From Candidatus Daviesbacteria bacterium (GTDB lineage: Bacteria > Patescibacteriota > Microgenomatia > Daviesbacterales > UBA10151): a stretch of DNA of 38,886 bases. Below are positions 26,190 through 34,307 of the stretch, piece by piece. A program made the translations under genes and the position numbers. The DNA lies in the NCBI GenBank assembly GCA_016176405.1, contig JACOXG010000015.1:1-38886 (forward strand), given 5' to 3'. How positions within the stretch are numbered: position 1 is the first letter of the stretch; each line of letters starts with the position of its first letter. A model generated the notes under the pieces. It had not been told where the DNA came from and did not search any database. It worked only from the letters and a program-made list of their open reading frames with translations.

Positions 26190-27998
26190 CTACAAATTCT
26201 TCAGTTTTACAGATAAGTCTCTGAAACGCTTATTTAAAGTCTCCACCACCTCCATCTTACCAAACTCTTGGGCATTTTTAATCTCGAATGAAAGTTTTTC
26301 TAAAGAGGCCTTAATCAAAGCCTTTTTCAGTTCGGCAATTACCCCGGAAACTTCTTTTTCCCAACTCCTAGCCTCTTTCAGTTTATCATCTAGCTCAATC
26401 AAATATAATCTATCTACTTCCAAGATAATCTCTTTTGGCAAGCCCGCCACAAACTCATTAATATCAAAAGATTTGGCCTTAAAGGAGATTGAATCCAGAT
26501 ATAAAATCAGCATCACATAAATTTGTCTTAAGGCTTCAGCCAAAAATAAGTCATAGATATTGGAAGGGAAGGTTGACACAAAGACAAAATCTTTAGGAGG
26601 GTGCAAAAGCAGGGCAATTAAATATTCTTCCAAAAGTTCTCTTCTGGATCTTAAGTTAACCACATCATCTTTTTTTTGATGCAAAATTTGACTGTAATTT
26701 CTAGTCTCTGCCTGCCTGAGCTTATTGATAGCCTGTCTTAAAGCACTCTCATCAGTTTTTATAAAAGCTGCCAGTTTTTGGATATAATGATCTCTTTGCA
26801 AATCATCTGAGATTTTGGCCCAAATCGGGATCAGTTCTTCTCCAATCTTTCTTAGATGGAGGGGATTTTTTAGATCAAAACGAGCAGAGATGGAGGCTAA
26901 ATAATAATCATAAATTGGCACTGACCCCTCAATGGCTTTTTGCCAAAGATTCGGATCCTCTTTAATCACTTCTGCTGCATCTTTGCCTTTGATAATTTGT
27001 ACCACTTTAATATCCAAACCTGCCTTGTCTGCCATCTCGATGCCACGACGAGAGGCAAAATCCCCTGCTAAATCCATATCAAAACCCAAACTTAAATTAT
27101 CACTATATTTTTTCAAAAGTTCAATCTGGCCCTCTGTTAAGGCAGTACCTTTGGTGGCTACTACATTTTTAAAGTTAGCCTGATGAGAGGAAATCACATC
27201 CATCTCACCTTCTACCAACACTGCTTCTCCTTTAGCCCTAATATCTCCTTTGGCCAGATTTAAACCAAATAAAAAATTACTTTTATCAAAAATGGCAGTT
27301 TGTGGGGTGTTAATGTATTTTGGTTCGGCAAAGTCTAGGACTCTGCCAGCAAAACCTCTCAATTTATCTTTACTATCAATTAGTGGAAAAATAATCCTGC
27401 CTCTAAAACGATCATAGCAGCTTGCTTGTCCAGCTCCTCTTGAGGCCACGGCCAAGCCTGAGGCAATTATTTCAGAAGTAGTAAAGCCCCTTTTTAGTAA
27501 AAATTTGCTTAAAGATTCCCAGGAATTAGGGGCATAACCTAAACCAAACTGCTCTATAGAAGCATCGCTGATTCCTCTTTTTTGAAGATACTCTAAGGCT
27601 GTTTTACCCAAGAGATGCTTAGTTAAAATATAGTGAAAAAATTCTTGAGCCTTTAAATTGGCCTCAAATAATCTTTCTTTTAATCCTTTGACTTGATCAG
27701 TTTTCGCTTTTAAAGTCACTCCTGCTTTTTTGGCCAAATATTCTAAAGCCTCCTTAAACTCCATCCCCTCCTTTTCCATTAAAAACGTGAACAAATCGCC
27801 ACCTTTTCCGCATCCAAAACAATGCCAGATTTGACGTTCAGGAGAAACTACAAAAGAGGGAGTTTTCTCGCCGTGAAATGGACAAAGGGTTTTAAAGTTA
27901 ACACCGCTTTTTTTTAAAGGAAGATACTCAGCAATTAAATCTACAATATTAATTTTCTGCTTAATCAGCTCTGTTTCATCCATACCTGTAGCAGTCAT
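26190..27998 (-). CDS. dnaG: DNA primase
   Basis: CPFHGEKTPSF...HCFGCGKGGD zinc ribbon; TOPRIM segment VLVEGEMDVIS. Confidence 0.96.
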   Translation of the reverse strand: MTATGMDETELIKQKINIVDLIAEYLPLKKSGVNFKTLCPFHGEKTPSFVVSPERQIWHCFGCGKGGDLFTFLMEKEGMEFKEALEYLAKKAGVTLKAKTDQVKGLKERLFEANLKAQEFFHYILTKHLLGKTALEYLQKRGISDASIEQFGLGYAPNSWESLSKFLLKRGFTTSEIIASGLAVASRGAGQASCYDRFRGRIIFPLIDSKDKLRGFAGRVLDFAEPKYINTPQTAIFDKSNFLFGLNLAKGDIRAKGEAVLVEGEMDVISSHQANFKNVVATKGTALTEGQIELLKKYSDNLSLGFDMDLAGDFASRRGIEMADKAGLDIKVVQIIKGKDAAEVIKEDPNLWQKAIEGSVPIYDYYLASISARFDLKNPLHLRKIGEELIPIWAKISDDLQRDHYIQKLAAFIKTDESALRQAINKLRQAETRNYSQILHQKKDDVVNLRSRRELLEEYLIALLLHPPKDFVFVSTFPSNIYDLFLAEALRQIYVMLILYLDSISFKAKSFDINEFVAGLPKEIILEVDRLYLIELDDKLKEARSWEKEVSGVIAELKKALIKASLEKLSFEIKNAQEFGKMEVVETLNKRFRDLSVKLKNL

Positions 27999-28138
27999 CT
28001 AGTCGTCCGATATTAACGAGGCCACTGGAAACTGCTTGGCAAATTGTACACCAAAATAAATCCGAAAACAACCCCGCACCCCCTTGTCATCCTGAGCGTA
28101 GCGAAGGATCTCACTTTCTGTTAAAATTTAGGCTGCCT

Positions 28139-28223
28139 GGAGAGGTCGCATAGTGGCCTAGTGCGCGGGCTTGGAAAGCTCGTATACCGCAAGGTATCGA
28201 GGGTTCAAATCCCTCCCTCTCCG
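28139..28223 (+). tRNA. tRNA-Ser(GGA)
   Basis: GGAGAGG...CTTGGAAAG anticodon loop...long variable arm...GGGTTCAAATCCC...CCTCTCC G. Confidence 0.95.
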
Positions 28224-28249
28224 CAGGTACTTTTTTAACCTATTAGCCT

Positions 28250-29050
28250 ATGTCGTCATTTTCTCCAAATTTTTTAAAAGAATACAAATTAGTAGTTTCT
28301 GATTTTGATGGGACACTTGTAGATAAAAGTCTGGAATTATCATCGGAATCCGAAAAGTTTGTAAAGTACATTCTTGAAAATAATCTTCATTTTTCAATCG
28401 CTTCAGGAAGACCTTTCTTTGGAATTATTGAGAAAGCGTGTTATAGATTAGGTCTTAATGATTATCAAATCGTCGCAGGTGGCTCAATAATTATTAGTCC
28501 AAAATCCAAAAAACCAGTTTGGATTAAACATTTCGAACCAAAGCTGGCAAAAGAATTAATTTCAAAGCTTTTAGATTTGAAAGCTAACTTCGCTGTTGAA
28601 ACATCACAGTCTGTTTACACGGAAAATTCACAAGAAAAACCACAATATGGAGCAGGAATAATATTTAAAAACATTGATGATTTAAATTATGAGGAGGTTA
28701 ACAAGATTGTAATCTTCCCTTTGGATATTTCCAAAGACATAATGAATAAAATACATGTGTTAGTTGAATCCTATAAGGATAAATTTCATTCCGTCAATGC
28801 TAATTCTCCGGTTGGACCTGCATACGACCTTACTCCTGCGTCTACTTCTAAACATTTTGCGGTACTAGAACTCATAAAGATTTTGAATATTAACCGTCAA
28901 GAGACAATTGGAATTGGTGACAGTTATAACGATTATCCTTTGCTAACCGCTTGCAGATATAAGGTTGTGATTAAAGGAGCTCCAAAAGAACTTGTCGAAA
29001 TTGCAGATTTAGTTATTTCAAGAGAAGAACTGTTTAACTTAGCTCAATGA
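28250..29050 (+). CDS. HAD-superfamily (Cof-like) phosphatase
   Basis: VSDFDGTLVDKS; SIASGRPFFGI; GIGDSYNDYPLL. Confidence 0.88.
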   Translation: MSSFSPNFLKEYKLVVSDFDGTLVDKSLELSSESEKFVKYILENNLHFSIASGRPFFGIIEKACYRLGLNDYQIVAGGSIIISPKSKKPVWIKHFEPKLAKELISKLLDLKANFAVETSQSVYTENSQEKPQYGAGIIFKNIDDLNYEEVNKIVIFPLDISKDIMNKIHVLVESYKDKFHSVNANSPVGPAYDLTPASTSKHFAVLELIKILNINRQETIGIGDSYNDYPLLTACRYKVVIKGAPKELVEIADLVISREELFNLAQ

Positions 29051-29168
29051 GAAGTAAGTTCGAGTAACGTTTCTTAAATTGTAAAATTTGTGAAGTTGAT
29101 TAAGATTTTAAAATACGTTCCAACATAGTCAACCAGGCACCGCCTTCTTAATCTGCTACAATACCCTC

Positions 29169-29411
29169 ATGTTTAACTGGAATGTACCAAATGATAGTTT
29201 GGTCTTTGTATTATTAGTGATTTGGGAGGCTTTTTGGAAGGGAGTGGGACTTTGGAAGTCTGCCAAAAGGTCAGAGAGATGGTGGTTTATTGCCATCTTT
29301 TTAATAAATCTATTTGGCCTGATTCCCCTTTTCTATCTTTGGAGAACCAAACAGTTGGAAGAAGTTTTAAGAGATTTCTTTAAAATAAATCTTAGGAAAA
29401 ATACAGATTAG
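29169..29411 (+). CDS. Small membrane protein (DUF5652-like)
   Basis: WEAFWKGVGLWKSAKRSERWWFIAIFLINLFGLIPLFYL. Confidence 0.7.
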   Translation: MFNWNVPNDSLVFVLLVIWEAFWKGVGLWKSAKRSERWWFIAIFLINLFGLIPLFYLWRTKQLEEVLRDFFKINLRKNTD

Positions 29412-30751
29412 GCAGCAGAAAGAAGGCACCGATTAGCTCTTGACCAGGCTACAGCTGCTGCCCAAAATTGAGGAATGCAGGCTGCAGGTTTTCCTCCTTC
29501 CGTATAATCATACCAGGTACCATCATAATCTACCGAACCTGTTTCAACACAACCCTTCTCTATAATGATCTGTGCCAGTTCCCGATCTAACTCCTCGGCA
29601 AAATCCGTATGACCATAATTTTCAGCACCAAAGGCAGCAATACCAACATGATGAGGCCAAACCCCATTCCAATATGAGCTTGGACCATTAACAACAAATT
29701 GTCTTGAGTCGCTACTTTTAGACCTTGTACCCCATCTTTTTGTGTGAAAATCTGATTTCTGCAGTCTTTCAATAACTTGATCGGCAAATGGTTTTGCGAA
29801 AGTTTTACACCATAAACCATGCACTACATCATCTGTCATAATTTTCACCTGATTTCCTTCGCCATCAATTACTGGCGAGTAAAAACCTTTATCTTTCATC
29901 CAAAATAACTGGTGTATTTTCCTTTTTCCTTCATAATGTCTTCTCATTGCATCCTCAGCCAAGGAAAATTCTCCTCTGACTTGAGCCATCCAAGCAAATT
30001 CTGATAGTGAATCAACAAAGTGACAATTAAGACTCAAAAAGATATGCGGCGGACGGGGTACCTCTCTATCCTCTGTAATATAAGCAAGATCATTATCTTT
30101 CTCTGTAAGATTAAAAAGAGTCTTAAGGTTTTTAGGAATGGAATCAATTAAACCATAACCACTTGAATCAGCAATACCTGTATCATGCCTATACATAGCC
30201 AATATACTGGGCCAATACTTCTCTATGACTATTCTCCCCTCACCTTCGGATCGACCTTCTTTAACTCTCGCTAAAGATGCAATAAGCTTGATAATAAGAG
30301 CATTCACATCTCTTGCTCCGTAATATCGCATTTCCAAAGATCCGTCTGGCTTTTCCTCCACGGGCCATCCTGTAGCTCTTAGTTGCTCCATCCTGAATCT
30401 TGGTGTATATCCATTTCTATATTCGTGAGGTAAAACTCCCTCTTCTTCCTCACGTTCAGGATCAAATCTGGTACCTTGAAATTGAGTTAAAACATCAATA
30501 CCTACTTCTGTTGATTCAATAAACCACTCAGGGATTAATTCTGGTGACAAGGAGTTCAAAAGTACTAAACCGCCTATACCCAGATCGCGACCATGTAGAG
30601 CTTCATGTCTACCTAGGGCGGATGACCAGCCATACTGAGGATGACGGAGGCGTAAGAGATTATCCTCCGTAATTCTGGCAACCTGTGCAGCTTGCTCAGG
30701 TGACAACATAGGGTAGGGCCGTAATCTTATTATGGGATCAAAGTTTTTCAA
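29408..30751 (-). CDS. Glycogen-debranching-like (alpha/alpha)6 glycoside hydrolase
   Basis: GRDLGIGGLVLLNSL; VNGPSSYWNGVWPHHVGIAAFG; PQFWAAAVAWS. Confidence 0.75.
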   Translation of the reverse strand: MKNFDPIIRLRPYPMLSPEQAAQVARITEDNLLRLRHPQYGWSSALGRHEALHGRDLGIGGLVLLNSLSPELIPEWFIESTEVGIDVLTQFQGTRFDPEREEEEGVLPHEYRNGYTPRFRMEQLRATGWPVEEKPDGSLEMRYYGARDVNALIIKLIASLARVKEGRSEGEGRIVIEKYWPSILAMYRHDTGIADSSGYGLIDSIPKNLKTLFNLTEKDNDLAYITEDREVPRPPHIFLSLNCHFVDSLSEFAWMAQVRGEFSLAEDAMRRHYEGKRKIHQLFWMKDKGFYSPVIDGEGNQVKIMTDDVVHGLWCKTFAKPFADQVIERLQKSDFHTKRWGTRSKSSDSRQFVVNGPSSYWNGVWPHHVGIAAFGAENYGHTDFAEELDRELAQIIIEKGCVETGSVDYDGTWYDYTEGGKPAACIPQFWAAAVAWSRANRCLLSAA

Positions 30752-30754
30752 ATG

Positions 30755-31486
30755 TCAAATTTTAAGCTCCATACCATCGTAGGCAGGTAGGGATTTAGGG
30801 CAAATCTTTTGAATTTCTTGTTGTAATATTTTCTGTTTAGGGGCTGTATGACCAATTTGAGTAAAGATAATTTTTTTAACTGGCCAGGCGCAAAGTTTGG
30901 GCAAGACTTTTTGGATAGTCAAATGTGAGGCTATTTTCTTACCCCACATAGCGCCATCAATGATTAAAACATCAGCACCGGCCATGAGTTTTTCTGCCCT
31001 TTTATTCCAAGAAGCCACATCAGATGCATAAACCCATTTTTGACCATTTAAGGAAAAATGAAAACCTAAGGTGGGAAAATCCTTTTGAATAGAATGTTTA
31101 ACTTTAAATGGGGTGATCACCAAATCCCCCAGATGAATTTTTTTCCAAGCATTGATTGGATGAAGATCTAACAATTCTTGGGCTTTTTTAAATTTGGATT
31201 TGATTTTGGCAATAGTCTGGGACAAAGAAAGAATAGGCACCGCACCTCCTTTTTTAATTTGCCATTCTAGAAAATCTTTGATTCCACCAATGACATCAAT
31301 ATGAGCATGGGTAATGAATACTGCATCTAGGCTGGTTAGCTTTTGAGATTGTTTTTTAAAATCACGGCTAATATCTATTAAAACATTAACTAACGGAGTC
31401 TCAATTAGACAGCTGGACTCCAATCTTTGACCCTTAACTCCTCCAGTCGGCCCAGTGCCTAAGAAAGTTAACTTTACTTTTGCCAT
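30755..31486 (-). CDS. MBL-fold metallohydrolase (PhnP/RNase Z-like)
   Basis: FLGTGPTGG...DAVFITHAHIDVIGGI...FTQIGHT. Confidence 0.85.
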   Translation of the reverse strand: MAKVKLTFLGTGPTGGVKGQRLESSCLIETPLVNVLIDISRDFKKQSQKLTSLDAVFITHAHIDVIGGIKDFLEWQIKKGGAVPILSLSQTIAKIKSKFKKAQELLDLHPINAWKKIHLGDLVITPFKVKHSIQKDFPTLGFHFSLNGQKWVYASDVASWNKRAEKLMAGADVLIIDGAMWGKKIASHLTIQKVLPKLCAWPVKKIIFTQIGHTAPKQKILQQEIQKICPKSLPAYDGMELKI

Positions 31487-31926
31487 AACTTGACAGCTTC
31501 TTTAAGAAGTTCCTTGTCATGAGAGAAACTTAAAGTCTTTAATGCATCAGCTACTTCAAACCATCCTGCTTCCTCCACTTCCCAATCATGATCTTTTGGA
31601 TCCCCTGAGACATATTTCATCAAAAAATACGTCACCACTTTAAAAATTTTTTCATTATTTAAGGTGTAGACATATTTGGAATAGCCCACCTTATCTAAAA
31701 TCTCAGCCTCCACTCCCCCTTCTTCTTTAACCTCACGAACCGCAGCTTGCTCAGCAGTTTGTCCTTCCTCAATCCAACCTTTGGGAAAACTCCAATTTTT
31801 ATTTTGAGAATGCTTGGTCAAAAGCACCTCAACTTTATTTTTTAAAAATTTATCCTGAGCGAGTCCAGAACGAAGTCGCGGGACGAGTCGAAGGACAATT
31901 CCACCGGCCGAAAATTCACGTTTCAT
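31474..31926 (-). CDS. NUDIX hydrolase carrying an in-frame repeat insertion
   Basis: NUDIX box GWIEEGQTAEQAAVREVKEEGGVEAEI; VPRLRSGLAQDKF encoded by a palindromic repeat. Confidence 0.88.
   Translation of the reverse strand: MKREFSAGGIVLRLVPRLRSGLAQDKFLKNKVEVLLTKHSQNKNWSFPKGWIEEGQTAEQAAVREVKEEGGVEAEILDKVGYSKYVYTLNNEKIFKVVTYFLMKYVSGDPKDHDWEVEEAGWFEVADALKTLSFSHDKELLKEAVKLWQK
31853..31895. repeat. Palindromic dispersed repeat inside the NUDIX CDS
   Basis: TCCTGAGCGAGTCCAGAACGAAGTCGCGGGACGAGTCGAAGGA; nested inverted symmetry (TCCT...AGGA, GTCC...GGAC). Confidence 0.8.
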
Positions 31927-31947
31927 CTTAAAGCTATTTTAACATAG

Positions 31948-31976
31948 TTGACAAATAATAAGTATTACTATAAAAT
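31948..31976 (+). promoter_or_regulatory. Near-consensus sigma-70 promoter for the toxin-antitoxin pair
   Basis: TTGACA (31948-31953), 17-bp spacer, TAAAAT (31971-31976), ATG at 31987. Confidence 0.8.
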
Positions 31977-31986
31977 AGGTATTACC

Positions 31987-32274
31987 ATGCAGATTCAACC
32001 TACTACCATTACTCAAAAGGGTCAAGTCACTATCCCTGCTCCAGTCAGGAAGGCACTGGGATTAAAACGTGGTGATCAAGTTCAATTTACTCTTAAGAAA
32101 AAGGTGGTTCAAATAAAAGTAGCCAAGAGATTTTCAATTATGTCACTTTATGGATCTTTAAAACCAAAGGTAAAATATCAAAAAACAGATGATATTTATA
32201 AAATTATCAAAAAAGAAGAACAGGCTTGGCCCGAGGCTGCTGTGGAGAGAGATTTAAAAAGCAAAATTAGATGA
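31987..32274 (+). CDS. AbrB/SpoVT-type antitoxin
   Basis: MQIQPTTITQKGQVTIPAPVRKALGLKRGDQVQF. Start 31987, because the track start at 31948 lies in the -35 box. Confidence 0.87.
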   Translation: MQIQPTTITQKGQVTIPAPVRKALGLKRGDQVQFTLKKKVVQIKVAKRFSIMSLYGSLKPKVKYQKTDDIYKIIKKEEQAWPEAAVERDLKSKIR

Positions 32275-32672
32275 TATTTTTAGACACAAACATCATCCTA
32301 AGATTTGTTTTAAAAGATCATCCTATTTACTCCCCTAAGGCTGAAGAGATTATTGGAAAAATTGACAGCGGTAAGGTCAAGGTCTATATTTCCTGGCCAA
32401 CCATTCTTAAAGTAGTATTTGTTTTACAAAATTCTGTTAAACTACCCAAAAAAGAAATTGCTAAGAATCTGCTATCTATTTTCCATTTGGAAAATGTGCT
32501 TTTAGAACAAAAGATTCTTTTGGATATTGTCTTTGAATATTATATGGATAAAAATATTAGTTTAACCGATGCCTATAATGCCGCCTTGATGCAAAAGAAA
32601 GGGGTAAGGCAAATTTATTCTTTTGATGAGGATTTTGATAAATTTCCCCAAATTAAAAGGCTGGAAAAATAA
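32271..32672 (+). CDS. PIN-domain toxin (VapC-like)
   Basis: MIFLDTNIILRFVLKDHP; acidic SLTDAYNA and FDEDFDKF. Confidence 0.87.
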   Translation: MIFLDTNIILRFVLKDHPIYSPKAEEIIGKIDSGKVKVYISWPTILKVVFVLQNSVKLPKKEIAKNLLSIFHLENVLLEQKILLDIVFEYYMDKNISLTDAYNAALMQKKGVRQIYSFDEDFDKFPQIKRLEK

Positions 32673-32700
32673 TCCCTTCAGCAGAAAATTCACGTTTCAT
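32653..32700 (-). pseudogene. Fossil 5' end of a second NUDIX gene
   Basis: Minus strand reads MKREFSAEGIIFPAF*; 17 bp (GAAAATTCACGTTTCAT) identical to 31910-31926, the start of the intact NUDIX gene. Confidence 0.65.
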
Positions 32701-32728
32701 AATCGTGAGTTTATCATATAATAACAAT

Positions 32729-33157
32729 GTGAAATCAATTAAGGATATATCGATTCTAATTTATGATAAAAATAATAGAATCTTGTTTTCAAAAAGAAGT
32801 AAAAATAAAAGTCTTTATCCTTCCTATTGGACAATGAGTACAGAAGGCCATATGAGCAGAGGAGAAAATACAGAAGATACAGCTCATAGAGAGTTGAAGG
32901 AAGAGTTAGGAATTGATATAGAGCTAACTTTTCTTAAAAAAGTAGAGGTTAATGAACCACCTAATCAATATCTTACTAGTTGTTATATAGGAAAATACCA
33001 AGGAGAAAAAATAGTTATTGAACCGTCTGAAATCGAGGAAATTCGATTTCTCAATGAAAATGAATTTAATCAATTGCTGGAAACCGAAAAAGCTACAGAG
33101 TTTGCAAAAGAATTCGCTAGAGATTTCTGGGCAGGGAAAAACAATTCGTACCTATAA
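32729..33157 (+). CDS. NUDIX hydrolase (IPP isomerase-like)
   Basis: GHMSRGENTEDTAHRELKEELGIDIEL. GTG 32729 follows TATAAT 32717-32722 by 6 nt; the track start at 32705 lies upstream of that -10. Confidence 0.8.
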   Translation: MKSIKDISILIYDKNNRILFSKRSKNKSLYPSYWTMSTEGHMSRGENTEDTAHRELKEELGIDIELTFLKKVEVNEPPNQYLTSCYIGKYQGEKIVIEPSEIEEIRFLNENEFNQLLETEKATEFAKEFARDFWAGKNNSYL

Positions 33158-33192
33158 GAGATTAAAATACTTTAGGCTTCAGCGGACGAAGG

Positions 33193-33279
33193 CGGTGGGA
33201 GGAGGATTCGAACCTCCGTGAGACTTTCATCTCGATTGGTTTTCGAGACCATCCGAATAAGCCACTCTCGCATCCCACC
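33193..33279 (-). tRNA. tRNA-Ser(CGA)
   Basis: GGTGGGA...CTCGAAA loop...long variable arm...GGTTCGAATCC...TCCCACC G. Confidence 0.93.
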
Positions 33280-33284
33280 TTTGG

Positions 33285-33357
33285 CGCGCTCGGCGGGAAT
33301 CGAACCCACAACCGCCAGATCCGCAATCTGGTGTTCTATCCGTTGAACTACGAGCGC
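33285..33357 (-). tRNA. tRNA-Arg(GCG)
   Basis: GCGCTCG...CCAGA-TTGCGGA-TCTGG...GGGTTCGATTCCC...CGAGCGC G. Confidence 0.93.
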
Positions 33358-33373
33358 TTGAGGGTATTTTACA

Positions 33374-33408
33374 CTAACTAGAAGCTAGACGCTAACCGCT
33401 AGAAGCTA
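33374..33408. repeat. Degenerate heptamer array (5 units, consensus NNNGCTA)
   Basis: CTAACTA GAAGCTA GACGCTA ACCGCTA GAAGCTA. Confidence 0.75.
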
Positions 33409-33990
33409 TCTATGGATATTTTCTAAGGGAAAATGTTTTTGTAATCCTTCTGACCATTTTTCCATCCAAGATTTATATGGTACTTCCACAAATGGTAAAA
33501 AGCGGGCTACTATTTTTTTGACTTTTTCCTCATCTTGACCATCTAATACCAGCATCAACTGACCGGGAAATCTGACTCTGGTTTGGATGATTAAAATCTT
33601 ATAATTTTCTTTTTCTTTGAACCAAAAAGCATCCAGAAAATGCCAAAAGTAAAAATCATCGCCAATAGTAACCCCTTGTGTTGAGATTCTGTATCTGATT
33701 GGGTGTGGCGGCACAAAAGCCAAAACATAAGCCACAAAAGTTAAAGCCAAAAGTACCCCAATCAGTAAAAATTCTCTGGCAAGAAGCAAAATTAGGATCA
33801 AAAGAACTACAATTACAGCTGAGGTTGTGTAGTAAGAACGATCTTTTTTCCTAAAAGGTCTCGAAGCAGCTTCCCAAGATAACAGGGTTTTAACCTCCCC
33901 TGCCTCCATAATCTTAGGGGTTAAAAATTCCTCAGGAGTTCTTTTTTCTGATTTATTTTTAGCTTGATCCTTTTTTTCCTCTTTGGGCAT
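33406..33990 (-). CDS. Hypothetical two-TM membrane protein
   Basis: 194 aa; charged N-terminus, two TM helices, WHFLDAFWFKEKENYKILIIQTRVRFPGQLMLVL. Confidence 0.7.
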   Translation of the reverse strand: MPKEEKKDQAKNKSEKRTPEEFLTPKIMEAGEVKTLLSWEAASRPFRKKDRSYYTTSAVIVVLLILILLLAREFLLIGVLLALTFVAYVLAFVPPHPIRYRISTQGVTIGDDFYFWHFLDAFWFKEKENYKILIIQTRVRFPGQLMLVLDGQDEEKVKKIVARFLPFVEVPYKSWMEKWSEGLQKHFPLENIHR

Positions 33991-34070
33991 ACTTCGCTAC
34001 GCTCAGTACAAGTTACCGAACCTAGTAATTCGATTATACAATAAAGTTTACCCTGAACGATAGTGAAGGG

Positions 34071-34157
34071 CGGAGGGGGTGAGATTCGAACTCACGGCTG
34101 ACTTGCGCCAGCAGTGGTTTTCAAAACCACCGCACTAGGCCACTATGCGACCCCTCC
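34071..34157 (-). tRNA. tRNA-Ser(TGA)
   Basis: GGAGGGG...GTGGT-TTTGAAA-ACCAC...GAGTTCGAATCTC...CCCCTCC G. Confidence 0.93.
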
Positions 34158-34162
34158 GTATG

Positions 34163-34246
34163 CGGTGGGTACAGGATTCGAACCTGTGTGACATTTCTGC
34201 CAACGGTTTAGCGAACCGTCTCCTTAAACCACTCGGACAACCCACC
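34163..34246 (-). tRNA. tRNA-Ser(GCT)
   Basis: GGTGGGT...ACGGT-TCGCTAA-ACCGT...GGTTCGAATCC...ACCCACC G. Confidence 0.92.
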
Positions 34247-34307
34247 GTGAAGGCAATTTTACCATTAAAACAGATCCTTCGCTAATCGCTCAGGATGACA
34301 GAAGGTG

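Noticed and set aside
33018-33221. ORF ending in KAVGGGFEPP
   Set aside because: It overlaps the NUDIX CDS in another frame and ends in antisense tRNA-Ser; GGFEPP is the usual false translation of a T-arm.
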